From positions 1 through 31,121 of the forward strand of contig CAIYNT010000027.1 of assembly GCA_903927605.1 (NCBI GenBank): a DNA stretch of 31,121 bases. The letters are read 5' to 3'. The notes under the pieces are model-generated. The model saw only the letters and a list, made by a program, of their open reading frames with translations. It made no database searches and was not told the origin of the DNA. The position numbers and the translations under genes are program-made. Shown here one piece after another: positions 15,220 to 23,135 of the stretch (the stretch's first letter is position 1; every line of letters begins with the position of its first letter). Source of the stretch: an uncultured Holophagaceae bacterium. GTDB taxonomy: Bacteria > Acidobacteriota > Holophagae > Holophagales > Holophagaceae.

Positions 15220-15702
15220 TCAGTCGTAGGCTGGTACCTCGATCTCGTTGGAAAGGGGCTCTTCCTTCTTGGTCGCGCGGCTGCGGCGGATCCTGGGTTC
15301 CTCATCCTGCTTGTAGATGTATTTGATGTTGTGTTTCGGGACGAGGACATTGGGTTCCTTGACCCGGTTGATCTTGAGGCAGTGCTTGTCGTACCACTCG
15401 ATGACCCCCCGCACCTTTTCGTTGTCCTGGAGCACGATCACCATGGGCGTCTTGGACTGCATCTGCTTGAGGTAGTAGAAACTTTCAGCGTTGGTCTGCT
15501 CTGGTGGGGCGATCTTGCGCCTGGGTCCGCCGAGTCCCTGGGGAGCGGTGGCCGCCGCTGGGTTGACCGCGGGGTTGGCTTCCCCCCCGGGAGTCACCGC
15601 CGAGGGAACCGGGGTCAGGCCCTCCCCTCCGCCGCCTTTCGCTGGGATGCCGAGTTTGTCTTTCAATTCACTGAGGTTTGGTCGGATGAGCTTCCGGTTC
15701 AT
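15220..15702 (-). CDS. hfq: Hfq-like Sm RNA chaperone with long N-terminal extension
   Basis: 160-residue protein whose Sm domain (about 70-131) reads [12 protein letters not shown]...[27 protein letters not shown] and ends [14 protein letters not shown]. The order matches Hfq: an N-terminal helix, the Sm1 strands, and a Sm2 KH motif (PKHNI for the usual YKHAI). Hfq hexamers pair small RNAs with mRNAs. Unlike ordinary Hfq (about 80-100 residues), the Sm domain follows about 70 residues that are mostly Gly/Pro/Ala-rich and look disordered after a short conserved-looking start ([20 protein letters not shown]). It is followed by a basic tail ([10 protein letters not shown]). ATG at 15702 has AGGA 6 nt upstream. 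It lies upstream of pdxA, not beside miaA as in proteobacteria. Confidence 0.85.
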   Translation of the reverse strand: MNRKLIRPNLSELKDKLGIPAKGGGGEGLTPVPSAVTPGGEANPAVNPAAATAPQGLGGPRRKIAPPEQTNAESFYYLKQMQSKTPMVIVLQDNEKVRGVIEWYDKHCLKINRVKEPNVLVPKHNIKYIYKQDEEPRIRRSRATKKEEPLSNEIEVPAYD

Positions 15703-15930
15703 GGAGGATCCTGGCCCAGTGGGCGATGCAGGGATGTCAAAGGCATCGGCCAAATGGCCGAACCCCATCCGGACCTGGACAGCCAAGCCTTCACGGGATG
15801 ACTGAGCGCGCTGGAGAGGGATGAACCACTTTGGCAGGAGCCTAGTGTTTCCTGCAAGGGTGGATGCCTGATTGGATGCTTGAATGCTTGAAAAAGATTA
15901 CATCCGATTGCACCCCGATGCCATGACCTT

Positions 15931-17595
15931 TCAGTCCGGGTGGACCGGCAGGAAGATCTGGACTTGGGTGCCACATCCCGGCGTGCTTTCCACCTTGATC
16001 TGCCATCCCATGGCCTCGATGAACTTATAGACCAGGCTCATGCCCAGGCCCGAGCCCTCCTCGAAGCCGCCGGCAAAGGGCACGAACAGTCGATCCAACT
16101 GCTCCCCGGTCATGCCACAACCGTTGTCTGAGACGGTCAGGCGGATCGTACCATCGGTGACGAGGCAGGCCAGCCGCACGAGGGGCATCGGCACATTCTT
16201 GAGGGCCTTTCGGGCATTGCTGAGGAGGTTCATCAACGCCCGGTGGAGGCCCGAGGCATCCGAGCGCAGATGGACCGGAGGGACGGACTCCAAAATGAGG
16301 GGAAGGCCCGTGGTCCGGAGGTCCATCTCCCAGCTGGAACGGACCTCTTCCAGGACACTGGGCAGGAAGAGGATGGCTCCGCCGGGTGGTTCCGGGCGGG
16401 CGAAGTCCAGGAAATCAGACACGATGGCGCCCACCCGCTGGGTCTCCCGCTCCAGGATTCCCAGGACCCGGGTCCGAACCTCCTCGGGGGACTCATCGTG
16501 CTGGAGCAGCTGCACGCATCCACTGATGGAAGCCAGAGGGTTCCGGAGTTCGTGGGCGAGTCCGGCGGCGAGCTGGCCGATGGCGGCCAGCCGTTCGCTG
16601 ATGCGGGTGCGCTCCTCCAGCGCCTTGAGGTCTGTGAGGTCCTGGAACAGCAGGAGCTGGCCGGATTCCCGTCCCGAGGCACCCCGCAGGGTCGCCAGAT
16701 GGCCGCCAAGAATCCGCCGGCCACCGGAGCCGGGGTCGGGGATGACCACCTCGAACCGGTGCTCCCGACCCCGGCGCGACGGGAGGGGGAGCTCGGGCGG
16801 GAAGACATCCCGGATGGACACACCGAGTGAGACTGCGCCTCCCAGGATCGATTCGGCGGCCGGGTTGGCGGAAGTCACATGGCCTTGCATATCCAGCGTG
16901 ATCAGCCCGGAGTGCATGGACTCGACCACCCGCTGGTGGAGGGCGGACAGCTCGTCGACGGCAGCCTCGCTGACAGTTAGGTCCGAGCGGAGGCGGTCCA
17001 AATTCCTTCGGATGAGCACCAGGATGAGGGTGGTCGCAAAGACCTGCAGGGAGGCGATTCCCAGCAGGAAGGAGAGGCGGCCAGGATCGGGATCCGAAAG
17101 GGGTACCGACAGACCGAAGGCGGGGAGAGGTCCGAAGGTGAATCCCAACACCAAGGCAATGTGGGCAAGGGAGGACAGGACTCCGACGAAGACGATCTCC
17201 ACGGTGCCCAGATAGAATGCGGAGGCCAGCACCGGGAAGATGTAAAGGGTCGCAAACCGTTCCTGCATCACGCCCTGGAAGGCGATGACCAGGGTGACCA
17301 GGGCCAGATCCAGACCGAGGTTCCACCGGATCCAGCCGGTCCTGGGAGTCGGGAAGAGCTGATCCAGGGACATCAGGCCGCGGCCGGATTCCCACGCGGC
17401 CTCGGCAAACATCAGACCGAGCGCGACCAGATAAAAAGACTCTCCTGGACCCGTGGCCCGGACGTCCCCGGGGAGCGCGGCATGCAGCACCAGCAGGCCG
17501 AAGCTGGCGAATAGGCGGAATGAGAGCGGCAGGAAGGAGGCGCTTGTATCGGACGCACCCAGCCTGCCCCAGGTGCGGTGCAGCATGACACCCAT
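15931..17595 (-). CDS. Membrane sensor histidine kinase with PAS domain
   Basis: 554-residue sensor kinase of the PilS/NtrB-like group. About six hydrophobic helices fill residues 24-190. A short linker and a PAS domain follow (about 205-330, MHSGLITLDMQGHVTSANPAAESIL). Then comes a HisKA domain with phospho-acceptor H348 in AAGLAHELRNPLASISG, and a GHKL ATPase domain with N-box LMNLLSNARKAL, G1 SDNGCGM and G2 GSGLGMSLV. All catalytic boxes are intact. No response regulator is adjacent, so it is an orphan within this window. The kinase and the Fur-family gene start 26 bp apart in opposite directions. Confidence 0.93.
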   Translation of the reverse strand: MGVMLHRTWGRLGASDTSASFLPLSFRLFASFGLLVLHAALPGDVRATGPGESFYLVALGLMFAEAAWESGRGLMSLDQLFPTPRTGWIRWNLGLDLALVTLVIAFQGVMQERFATLYIFPVLASAFYLGTVEIVFVGVLSSLAHIALVLGFTFGPLPAFGLSVPLSDPDPGRLSFLLGIASLQVFATTLILVLIRRNLDRLRSDLTVSEAAVDELSALHQRVVESMHSGLITLDMQGHVTSANPAAESILGGAVSLGVSIRDVFPPELPLPSRRGREHRFEVVIPDPGSGGRRILGGHLATLRGASGRESGQLLLFQDLTDLKALEERTRISERLAAIGQLAAGLAHELRNPLASISGCVQLLQHDESPEEVRTRVLGILERETQRVGAIVSDFLDFARPEPPGGAILFLPSVLEEVRSSWEMDLRTTGLPLILESVPPVHLRSDASGLHRALMNLLSNARKALKNVPMPLVRLACLVTDGTIRLTVSDNGCGMTGEQLDRLFVPFAGGFEEGSGLGMSLVYKFIEAMGWQIKVESTPGCGTQVQIFLPVHPD

Positions 17596-17621
17596 GGTGC
17601 CCGATATGCCATCCTAGAGCC

Positions 17622-18068
17622 ATGGCTGACTCCGCCACCACGCCCCACCCATCCCTTCGCGCCGCAGGCATGCGCCAGACGCCGCAGCGGGAGGGCATCC
17701 TCCGCGTACTGAGGGAATCGGACCGTCCCTTGACCGTAGAGGAAATCTGGGAGCGGATGCCGGAACGCAGGTCCGGCCTGCCCACGGTCTACCGGAACCT
17801 GGAGCGGTTCGTCCGCGAAGGGTGGGCGGAGAGCATCCTCGGCAGTGACCAGGTCCTGCGGTTCGTCCGGTGCGACTCACGCCACCACCATCACCATCTC
17901 CAGTGCGAACGCTGCGGGCGCACCGCGGAGGTGGATGCCTGCGGCCTCGAGGAATCCCTCCGGAACCTGGAGTCCCTTTCAGGGTTCCGGATTACGCGTC
18001 ATCAGCTCCTGCTGTTCGGCCTCTGTGGAGCCTGCCGCAGGGAGGGCGGCCCACAGGAGGTGCCGTGA
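17622..18068 (+). CDS. Fur-family metal- or peroxide-responsive repressor
   Basis: 148-residue Fur superfamily regulator. The N-terminal winged helix carries MRQTPQREGILRVL and the recognition helix LPTVYRNLERF (53-63). The dimerisation part has a run of five His (88-92) followed by CERC (95-98), H127 and CGAC (135-138), giving the structural Zn site (four Cys) plus regulatory metal ligands. Fur, Zur and PerR cannot be separated from this alone; the short size and TVYRNL pattern fit any of them. The C-terminal codons from GGPQEVP lie inside the first unit of a 71-bp tandem repeat. The ribosome site is weak. The gene diverges from the histidine kinase. Confidence 0.88.
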   Translation: MADSATTPHPSLRAAGMRQTPQREGILRVLRESDRPLTVEEIWERMPERRSGLPTVYRNLERFVREGWAESILGSDQVLRFVRCDSRHHHHHLQCERCGRTAEVDACGLEESLRNLESLSGFRITRHQLLLFGLCGACRREGGPQEVP

Positions 18069-18282
18069 GACCGCAGCAGGAGCGGAGGACCACCGGCCAG
18101 AGGCCGGCCTGAAGGGCGGCCCACAAGAAGGTGCCGTGAGACCGCAGCAGGAGCGGAGGACCACCGGCCAGAGGCCGGCCCGAAGGGCGGCCCACAAGAA
18201 GGTGCCGTGAGACCGCAGCAGGAGCGGAGGACCACCGGCCAGAGGCCGGCCCGGAGGGCGGCCCACAGGAGGTGGGCCGTGA
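18044..18282. repeat. 70-71-bp tandem repeat after the fur-family gene, about 3.4 copies
   Basis: Units start with GGGCGGCCCACA at 18044, 18114, 18185 and 18256 (periods 70, 71, 71). The first 25 bp are the 3' end of the fur-family gene including its stop. Each unit contains the palindromes CCGGCC-AGA-GGCCGG and GCCCGAAGGGC. The last unit is cut short after about 27 bp. Frames read through the array form short basic peptides joined by GTGA overlaps. Confidence 0.95.
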
Positions 18283-18331
18283 AATTGACCGTTGACCGAA
18301 TGCCCCGCCATTGCTAGTCTTGGTCTCTCAC

Positions 18332-18406
<75 letters not shown>

Positions 18407-18462
18407 CCGCCCGGGCCGCGAAAGCGGCCCGTATCGTATAAAAGGTCATTGCATCAACGCAA

Positions 18463-18537
18463 GGCGCCGTAGCCAAGTGGTAAGGCCCGGGACTGCAAAT
18501 CCTGTATCCATCGGTTCGATTCCGATCGGCGCCTCCA
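18463..18537 (+). tRNA. tRNA-Cys (anticodon GCA)
   Basis: Cloverleaf with acceptor GGCGCCG/CGGCGCC, anticodon loop CTGCAAA giving GCA, T loop TTCGATT, discriminator T (U73, the usual Cys identity base) and encoded CCA. Probably cotranscribed with tRNA-Gly; a strong terminator follows at once. Confidence 0.97.
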
Positions 18538-18541
18538 GACG

Positions 18542-18563
18542 AGCCCCCGAAAGGGGGCTTTTT
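18542..18563 (+). terminator. Intrinsic terminator of the tRNA-Gly/tRNA-Cys transcript
   Basis: AGCCCCC and GGGGGCT form a 7-bp stem with a GAAA tetraloop, followed directly by TTTT. It begins 5 nt after the CCA of tRNA-Cys. It is a textbook rho-independent terminator. Confidence 0.92.
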
Positions 18564-18644
18564 CGTGCCGGACGAGATTGGACTCTCGAATGGGGCGTAG
18601 TTGGGCACCTGGCTTGTGGGATGAGCCTATTCAATTCCGCTGCA

Positions 18645-19796
18645 TCAGCTGAGGGGAGAAGCAGAGGGCCTGCTGTCGATCCATCCCCCGCCCAGCACCT
18701 CCCCATCCCGATAGAACACCACTGCCTGTCCGGGTGCGATGGCCCGTTGAGGTGCGGCGAAGGCCACCTTGACACGCCCATCGGGGAGGGGAATGACCAG
18801 CGCCTCCGCCTCCGGGCTCCGGCTCCGGATGCGGGCCTCGCAGGCAAGGGGGCCAGCCGGGACGTCCCCGACCCAGCTCAGTTCTCTCGCCACCAGGTCC
18901 TTGGCCATCAGGTCCATTTCAGACCCAACCCAGACCGTGTTTGAAAGAGGTTCAATCCGTATCACATAGAGTGGCTCAACATAGGCAACCCCAAGACCCC
19001 GCCGCTGCCCCACGGTATGTCGCCAATAGCCCCGATGGCGGCCGAGAATTCTTCCATCCAGATGCCGGATGGGTCCCTCGCCGGTGCCTGGATCGCGTCC
19101 TTCCACATCCAGGAACTGGTCATAGCGGTCCTGGACGACGAAGCAGATCTCCTGGCTTTCAGCCTTCTCGGCGAGATGCAGTCCCAGTTCAGTCCCCAGC
19201 AGACGCACTTCAGGCTTGCTGAGGGTCGCCAGAGGAAAGAGGGTGCGGGGCAGGGTCGCTTGATTGTGGTGAAAGAGGAAGTAGCTCTGGTCCTTCACCG
19301 GATCGATGGCTTTTCGGAGATGCCAAGTCCCTTCTGTGTGGGTGATGGAAGCATAGTGGCCTGTCGCAACGAAGGATGCCCCCAGGGATTCTGCTCGAAT
19401 CATCAGGGAATGGAACTTTAAATATTGGTTGCATCGAATGCAAGGGCTGGGTGTTTCACCATCCAGGTAACCTTGAATGAATTCCTCTATGACCTTCGCG
19501 CGGAACTGAGCCTCGAAGTCCATGACGTAGTGGGCAAAGCCGAACTGGTGGGCGACCCGCCTGGCATCCTGAAAATCATCTAGAGTGCAGCATTTAGCGC
19601 TAGATCCTTGAATACCGTTTTTGTCGAACAGCTGCATGGAAATGCCGACCACCTCGTACCCGGCCCGATGGAGGAGGGCGGCCGAGACCGAGCTGTCCAC
19701 GCCCCCGGACATGCCCACGAGGACCCGATCACCTTTTCGGAGGGTCGGGTGGTGCCACAGAGGGGCGATCGCTCGATCAAGAAGCCCTCGCGCCAT
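18645..19796 (-). CDS. mnmA: tRNA-specific 2-thiouridylase
   Basis: MnmA (383 residues) puts sulfur on U34 of tRNA-Lys, -Glu and -Gln in the cytoplasm. The PP-loop ATP site SGGVDSS (30-36) is present. The catalytic Cys in TPSPCIRCN is C122, with C119 a second Cys of the motif, and the persulfide-accepting Cys is C218 in SQEICFV. The C-terminal region (HTVGQRRGLGVAY and the beta-barrel) is complete. The open frame starts 24 codons earlier, but ATG at 19796 overlaps the stop of the lptFG gene (TGATG) and gives the normal N-terminus. Its tRNA-Gln substrate is encoded in this window. Confidence 0.95.
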   Translation of the reverse strand: MARGLLDRAIAPLWHHPTLRKGDRVLVGMSGGVDSSVSAALLHRAGYEVVGISMQLFDKNGIQGSSAKCCTLDDFQDARRVAHQFGFAHYVMDFEAQFRAKVIEEFIQGYLDGETPSPCIRCNQYLKFHSLMIRAESLGASFVATGHYASITHTEGTWHLRKAIDPVKDQSYFLFHHNQATLPRTLFPLATLSKPEVRLLGTELGLHLAEKAESQEICFVVQDRYDQFLDVEGRDPGTGEGPIRHLDGRILGRHRGYWRHTVGQRRGLGVAYVEPLYVIRIEPLSNTVWVGSEMDLMAKDLVARELSWVGDVPAGPLACEARIRSRSPEAEALVIPLPDGRVKVAFAAPQRAIAPGQAVVFYRDGEVLGGGWIDSRPSASPLS

Positions 19797-22036
19797 CACG
19801 TCCTCAGGCGTCTCAGGCGCAGGAGTGACAGCGCCAGCAGCAGCAGCAAGGGGGCGATAACCCCCCAATAGGCAGGTATTTCAGAGGCCCGGGCGGCACC
19901 TCCAAAGAGGGTCTGCAACCCCAAGAAGAGGATGCCTGCCACCAGACCCGCACCCAGGGCCTGGCCACGTCCTTGGCGGGGACCTGGAAACGCGAAGGAA
20001 AGCATGGCGAGCAACAGGCAGGGCCCGGCCAGCCAGCCGAAGATCCGACCCCAAAGCATGTAGGCGCGCTCTGGATCTGGTGCCCAGGACTGCCACTGCA
20101 GCAATTCGGTGGTGCTGGCCTCTTCGGCGCTGGCGCTGCTGCGCAGGGCCTTTGAAGGGAACAGTTGATCCGCGGGAGGTCCTTGCACGAGGTGCAAGCC
20201 TCCCCAGGCGAGGGCCTCGGAGTGGGTCTGGCCCAGTTGCCAGTGCAGAAGGATCGGTGCCACGCCTGGTGCCTTGAGCGGGAATCCCCAGCGATCATTG
20301 GGCTGCAGGTGCCAGAGAACACCGGTGGACCCGAGATTAAGCCAGGGGCGGGTCGCCGGGTTGACCTGATGGCGGTTGATAATTCGCATGTAAAGATTGT
20401 TGGATCTGCTAATGGCTCTTGGGGCGAGCCCGATTTGCAGGAGAAGCGTGAGGAAGATCACCAGCCCCCAGGCCCATCGACTGCTCCACAACCACCGGAG
20501 AAGACTCACCCCCCCAGCCCTGAGGGCAAGCCACTCCCGATTGAGGGCAGCCTCCGAAAGTGTGAGCAGGGTTCCCAGGAGAAAGGCGATGGGCAGGGCG
20601 ATGACCATGAATGGGGGCAAATTCCACAGCCAATACTGAATAAAAACAATGATATGGACGTCATTCTTAGACAGATCCCCTGCCAGGCTTGCAAACTCGA
20701 TCAGTAGATTCAGGACCAACAGGCTCCCCAGGACCGAGGCCCAGTTTCTCCACCAGGCGATGGTGGCCCAATGCCTCAGGATCCCGTGCCGCGTCCCCTT
20801 TCCATGGATCCAGCACATGAGGGCATCCCGGCCACGCCCCATCCGGGTGAGGAGCGGGGCAAAGTGGGACCGGAAAGGTAGCAGAAGGGGAGCCAGGACT
20901 CCTCCCACCCGACTGGAGTGGTGGGGCCGCAGGCGCCGATTGAGCAGCCACCAGCCACCCGCGAAAAAGGGGAAGGGTACGAAAAGGAGCGGATAGATGG
21001 ATTTAATCTTTTCACCTATCAACATGTTTTCAAAGTATTTCATTACCAAATAATAGAGGATGATGACGCCGAGACTCTTGAGGATGGCGCCGCCCCGGTA
21101 GAACCGGGGGTGCCCAAACCCCAAGGCGATTCCCAGCAGCAGCAGTGCCGCGGCCGCCAGAGGAAGCGTGGTTCTTCGGCTGAATTCCATGGCTGCCTTG
21201 AGGCGCAAATCCCTGGCCTCGGGGGTGGTGGTTGCCAATGGAGACGGATCTCGGAGTATACGAAGGAGGGTCGAAGAGCTTTCATACCGCAGCGGCGTCG
21301 GGGGCAACAGCTGGGTACCCGATGGGATGACAAACCTGAGCACTTGCTGCTCCTGGTTCAAATGGACAGCGTTCCCCCCTCCGGAGCTCTGGTAGAGAAC
21401 TCCCTGGAGACCCGATAGATGAAGCTTCAGCTCCGAGGACCCGTCCGGTTTGGCCTCGAGGGCATAGGTCATGGCCGAGGCCGTAAGGTGCTGCACGCCC
21501 TGTGGGGTGGATTCCATGATGTGAATCTGCCCTTCGGGGGACACCCAGAAGGCCCGATCAGGCGCGCTGGGGGGAAACCAGGGGGGTGCTCCGGGTCGGA
21601 GAAACCTGGCCTTGGCCTCCTCGGCCATCCGGACGCGCACGCGCTGCTGCACTCGGGCCGCGTAGGGCACCACCAGATGGGCATTCACCGCAGCTAGTAC
21701 CACGAGCAGAAGGGCCATGAGGTACCAGGGGGCAGTCCAGGTTCGTTTGCCGGCGCCCAGTCCCTGCGCGGCCACGAGCTCGGACCCCTCCATGAGTTGC
21801 TGGGTCCCGAGAAGGCCTCCCAGGACGGCCGCCATGGGAAGGACTAGACCCAGGTTCTCGGGCATCGAGGTCAGCAACAGGGGCAGCAGCCAGCGAAGGG
21901 GGGCTCCCTCGGAGAAGATCTCTTTGGATATGCGAACCATCTCCCAGGAAAGAAGGAGGAACCCATAGAACAGCAGGGCCCCCAAGAATGGGGTCGCCCA
22001 GCGCCGGAGGACGTATCGCGTGAGAAGGGTTGGCAC
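19796..22036 (-). CDS. lptFG: Fused LptF-LptG lipopolysaccharide export permease
   Basis: One 746-residue frame holds two complete YjgP/YjgQ (LptF/LptG) permeases. The first half (about 1-370) starts LLTRYVLRRWATPFLGALLFYGFLLLSW, has a periplasmic jellyroll (residues about 160-265) and ends with helices around LGVIILYYLVMKYFENML. After a basic linker (about 370-430) the second half repeats the plan: membrane helices (SVLGSLLVLNLLIEF, FMVIALPIAFLLGTLLTLSEA), a periplasmic segment, and C-terminal helices. LptF and LptG are normally separate proteins that with LptB2 extract LPS from the inner membrane. The start is GTG with a weak ribosome site. It follows kdsD by 76 bp and overlaps mnmA. Confidence 0.9.
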   Translation of the reverse strand: MPTLLTRYVLRRWATPFLGALLFYGFLLLSWEMVRISKEIFSEGAPLRWLLPLLLTSMPENLGLVLPMAAVLGGLLGTQQLMEGSELVAAQGLGAGKRTWTAPWYLMALLLVVLAAVNAHLVVPYAARVQQRVRVRMAEEAKARFLRPGAPPWFPPSAPDRAFWVSPEGQIHIMESTPQGVQHLTASAMTYALEAKPDGSSELKLHLSGLQGVLYQSSGGGNAVHLNQEQQVLRFVIPSGTQLLPPTPLRYESSSTLLRILRDPSPLATTTPEARDLRLKAAMEFSRRTTLPLAAAALLLLGIALGFGHPRFYRGGAILKSLGVIILYYLVMKYFENMLIGEKIKSIYPLLFVPFPFFAGGWWLLNRRLRPHHSSRVGGVLAPLLLPFRSHFAPLLTRMGRGRDALMCWIHGKGTRHGILRHWATIAWWRNWASVLGSLLVLNLLIEFASLAGDLSKNDVHIIVFIQYWLWNLPPFMVIALPIAFLLGTLLTLSEAALNREWLALRAGGVSLLRWLWSSRWAWGLVIFLTLLLQIGLAPRAISRSNNLYMRIINRHQVNPATRPWLNLGSTGVLWHLQPNDRWGFPLKAPGVAPILLHWQLGQTHSEALAWGGLHLVQGPPADQLFPSKALRSSASAEEASTTELLQWQSWAPDPERAYMLWGRIFGWLAGPCLLLAMLSFAFPGPRQGRGQALGAGLVAGILFLGLQTLFGGAARASEIPAYWGVIAPLLLLLALSLLRLRRLRT

Positions 22037-22061
22037 CTTGAAAGTCCGTATTTAGCTTTCG

Positions 22062-22075
22062 ATAATGTATATTAT
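22062..22075. promoter_or_regulatory. AT-rich palindrome upstream of lptFG
   Basis: ATAAT-GTAT-ATTAT lies in the only AT-rich stretch between kdsD and lptFG, about 25 bp before the lptFG start. It may be part of a promoter (a TTGTAA-like -35 lies at 22082-22087 on the minus strand) or an operator of Fur-box flavour. Neither is proven by sequence alone. Confidence 0.3.
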
Positions 22076-22112
22076 GTAACCTTACAATGTCTAGATCCTG
22101 CGAAACCCGGGA

Positions 22113-23099
22113 TCATAAGACCTTGGATGCCAGAAGATCGTGAATGTGGACTACCCCACAGGGGGTCCCCTGCTGGGTCACGATCAGGAAGGTGATCTTC
22201 CGGACTTCCATTTGGCTGGCCGCATCGAGCGCAAGGGCATCGGCCTCGATGGTGACTGGATTCCTGGACATGAACTGGGCGGCAGACAAGCGCAGGGGAT
22301 TTGCCCCCGCCTGTTCAGCCCTCTCAATGGCTCGACGGATGTCCCCGTCGGTGATGACACCGGCCAATCCCGGGCCGTCCATGACCGTCGTCATCCCAAG
22401 ATGTCCTTCAGTCATGGCCTTGAGTGCTTCCGTCAGCGTGGCTTCAGGGGACACTCTGGGCCAGGATTCGTGCATCAATGTCCTTACTTTCATCAACTTG
22501 ACGCCGAGACTTCCAGCAGGATGATTCAAGGCGAACAGGTCCCGCGTGAATCCCCTGCGAGCCATCAGACTGCCCGCAAGGAGGTCCCCCCACACCAACT
22601 GAAGGGTCGTGCTGGCCATCGGGGCCAAGTCCAGGGGGCAACCCTCCCCCTGGGACAGTCGGTAGCTGAATGTCCAGGTTGCGGCCTGTCCCAGGCTGCT
22701 CTCGGGTCTTGAGGTGATCGCTGCGATGGGAATGCCCAGGCGCAGGAGGCTCGGGAGAAGGCGCACCACCTCCTCGCTCTCACCGCTGTTCGAAAGCGCC
22801 AGGATGGAATCCTGGGGTGTAACCATGCCCAGATCGCCATGCAGGGCCTCCGCGGGGTGAAGGAAGAGGCTCGGGCACCCCGTCGAGGCGAGCGTAGCCA
22901 CGATCTTCTGGGCCACGAGGCCCGACTTCCCCATGCCCGTGAGCACCACGCGACCGCTCCGGCCCATGACCATGTCGGCCCAGTCGTCCACGGACTGCGG
23001 ATCCCAGGTCTCCCTCAGGTCGCCAAGGGCCATCCTGGCCGCGTCCAACACAGCATTTCCGACCTCTCTCGCTCCAGGCCCCTGGTTCTCATCCTTCAC
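22113..23099 (-). CDS. kdsD: D-arabinose 5-phosphate isomerase
   Basis: KdsD/KpsF (328 residues) converts ribulose 5-phosphate to arabinose 5-phosphate, the first step toward Kdo of LPS. The N-terminal SIS domain (about 30-170) has VVLTGMGKSGLVAQK, LHPAEALHGDLGM and LALSNSGESEEVVRLL. Two CBS domains fill the C-terminal third (LMHESWPRVSPEATLTEAL to HIHDLLASKVL). The order and length match E. coli KdsD (328). The start is GTG at 23099 with GGAG 8 nt upstream; no in-frame ATG lies further upstream in this frame. It heads a cluster with lptFG and mnmA and diverges from the Lon-domain gene. Confidence 0.94.
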   Translation of the reverse strand: MKDENQGPGAREVGNAVLDAARMALGDLRETWDPQSVDDWADMVMGRSGRVVLTGMGKSGLVAQKIVATLASTGCPSLFLHPAEALHGDLGMVTPQDSILALSNSGESEEVVRLLPSLLRLGIPIAAITSRPESSLGQAATWTFSYRLSQGEGCPLDLAPMASTTLQLVWGDLLAGSLMARRGFTRDLFALNHPAGSLGVKLMKVRTLMHESWPRVSPEATLTEALKAMTEGHLGMTTVMDGPGLAGVITDGDIRRAIERAEQAGANPLRLSAAQFMSRNPVTIEADALALDAASQMEVRKITFLIVTQQGTPCGVVHIHDLLASKVL

Positions 23100-23135
23100 T
23101 GCTCAGACTCCGATGTGGTGGCGAACAAGGTGTCC

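Noticed and set aside
15741..15765. Hairpin TCGGCC-AAAT-GGCCGA in the hfq leader as a riboswitch or autoregulatory site
   Set aside because: Only 6 bp, no conserved riboswitch core, and the GGCCAAATG word is common in this GC-rich DNA.
18044..18282. CRISPR array
   Set aside because: Units are contiguous 70-71-bp near-identical copies with no short repeat/variable spacer pattern and no cas genes. The same holds for the 101-bp and 85-bp arrays.
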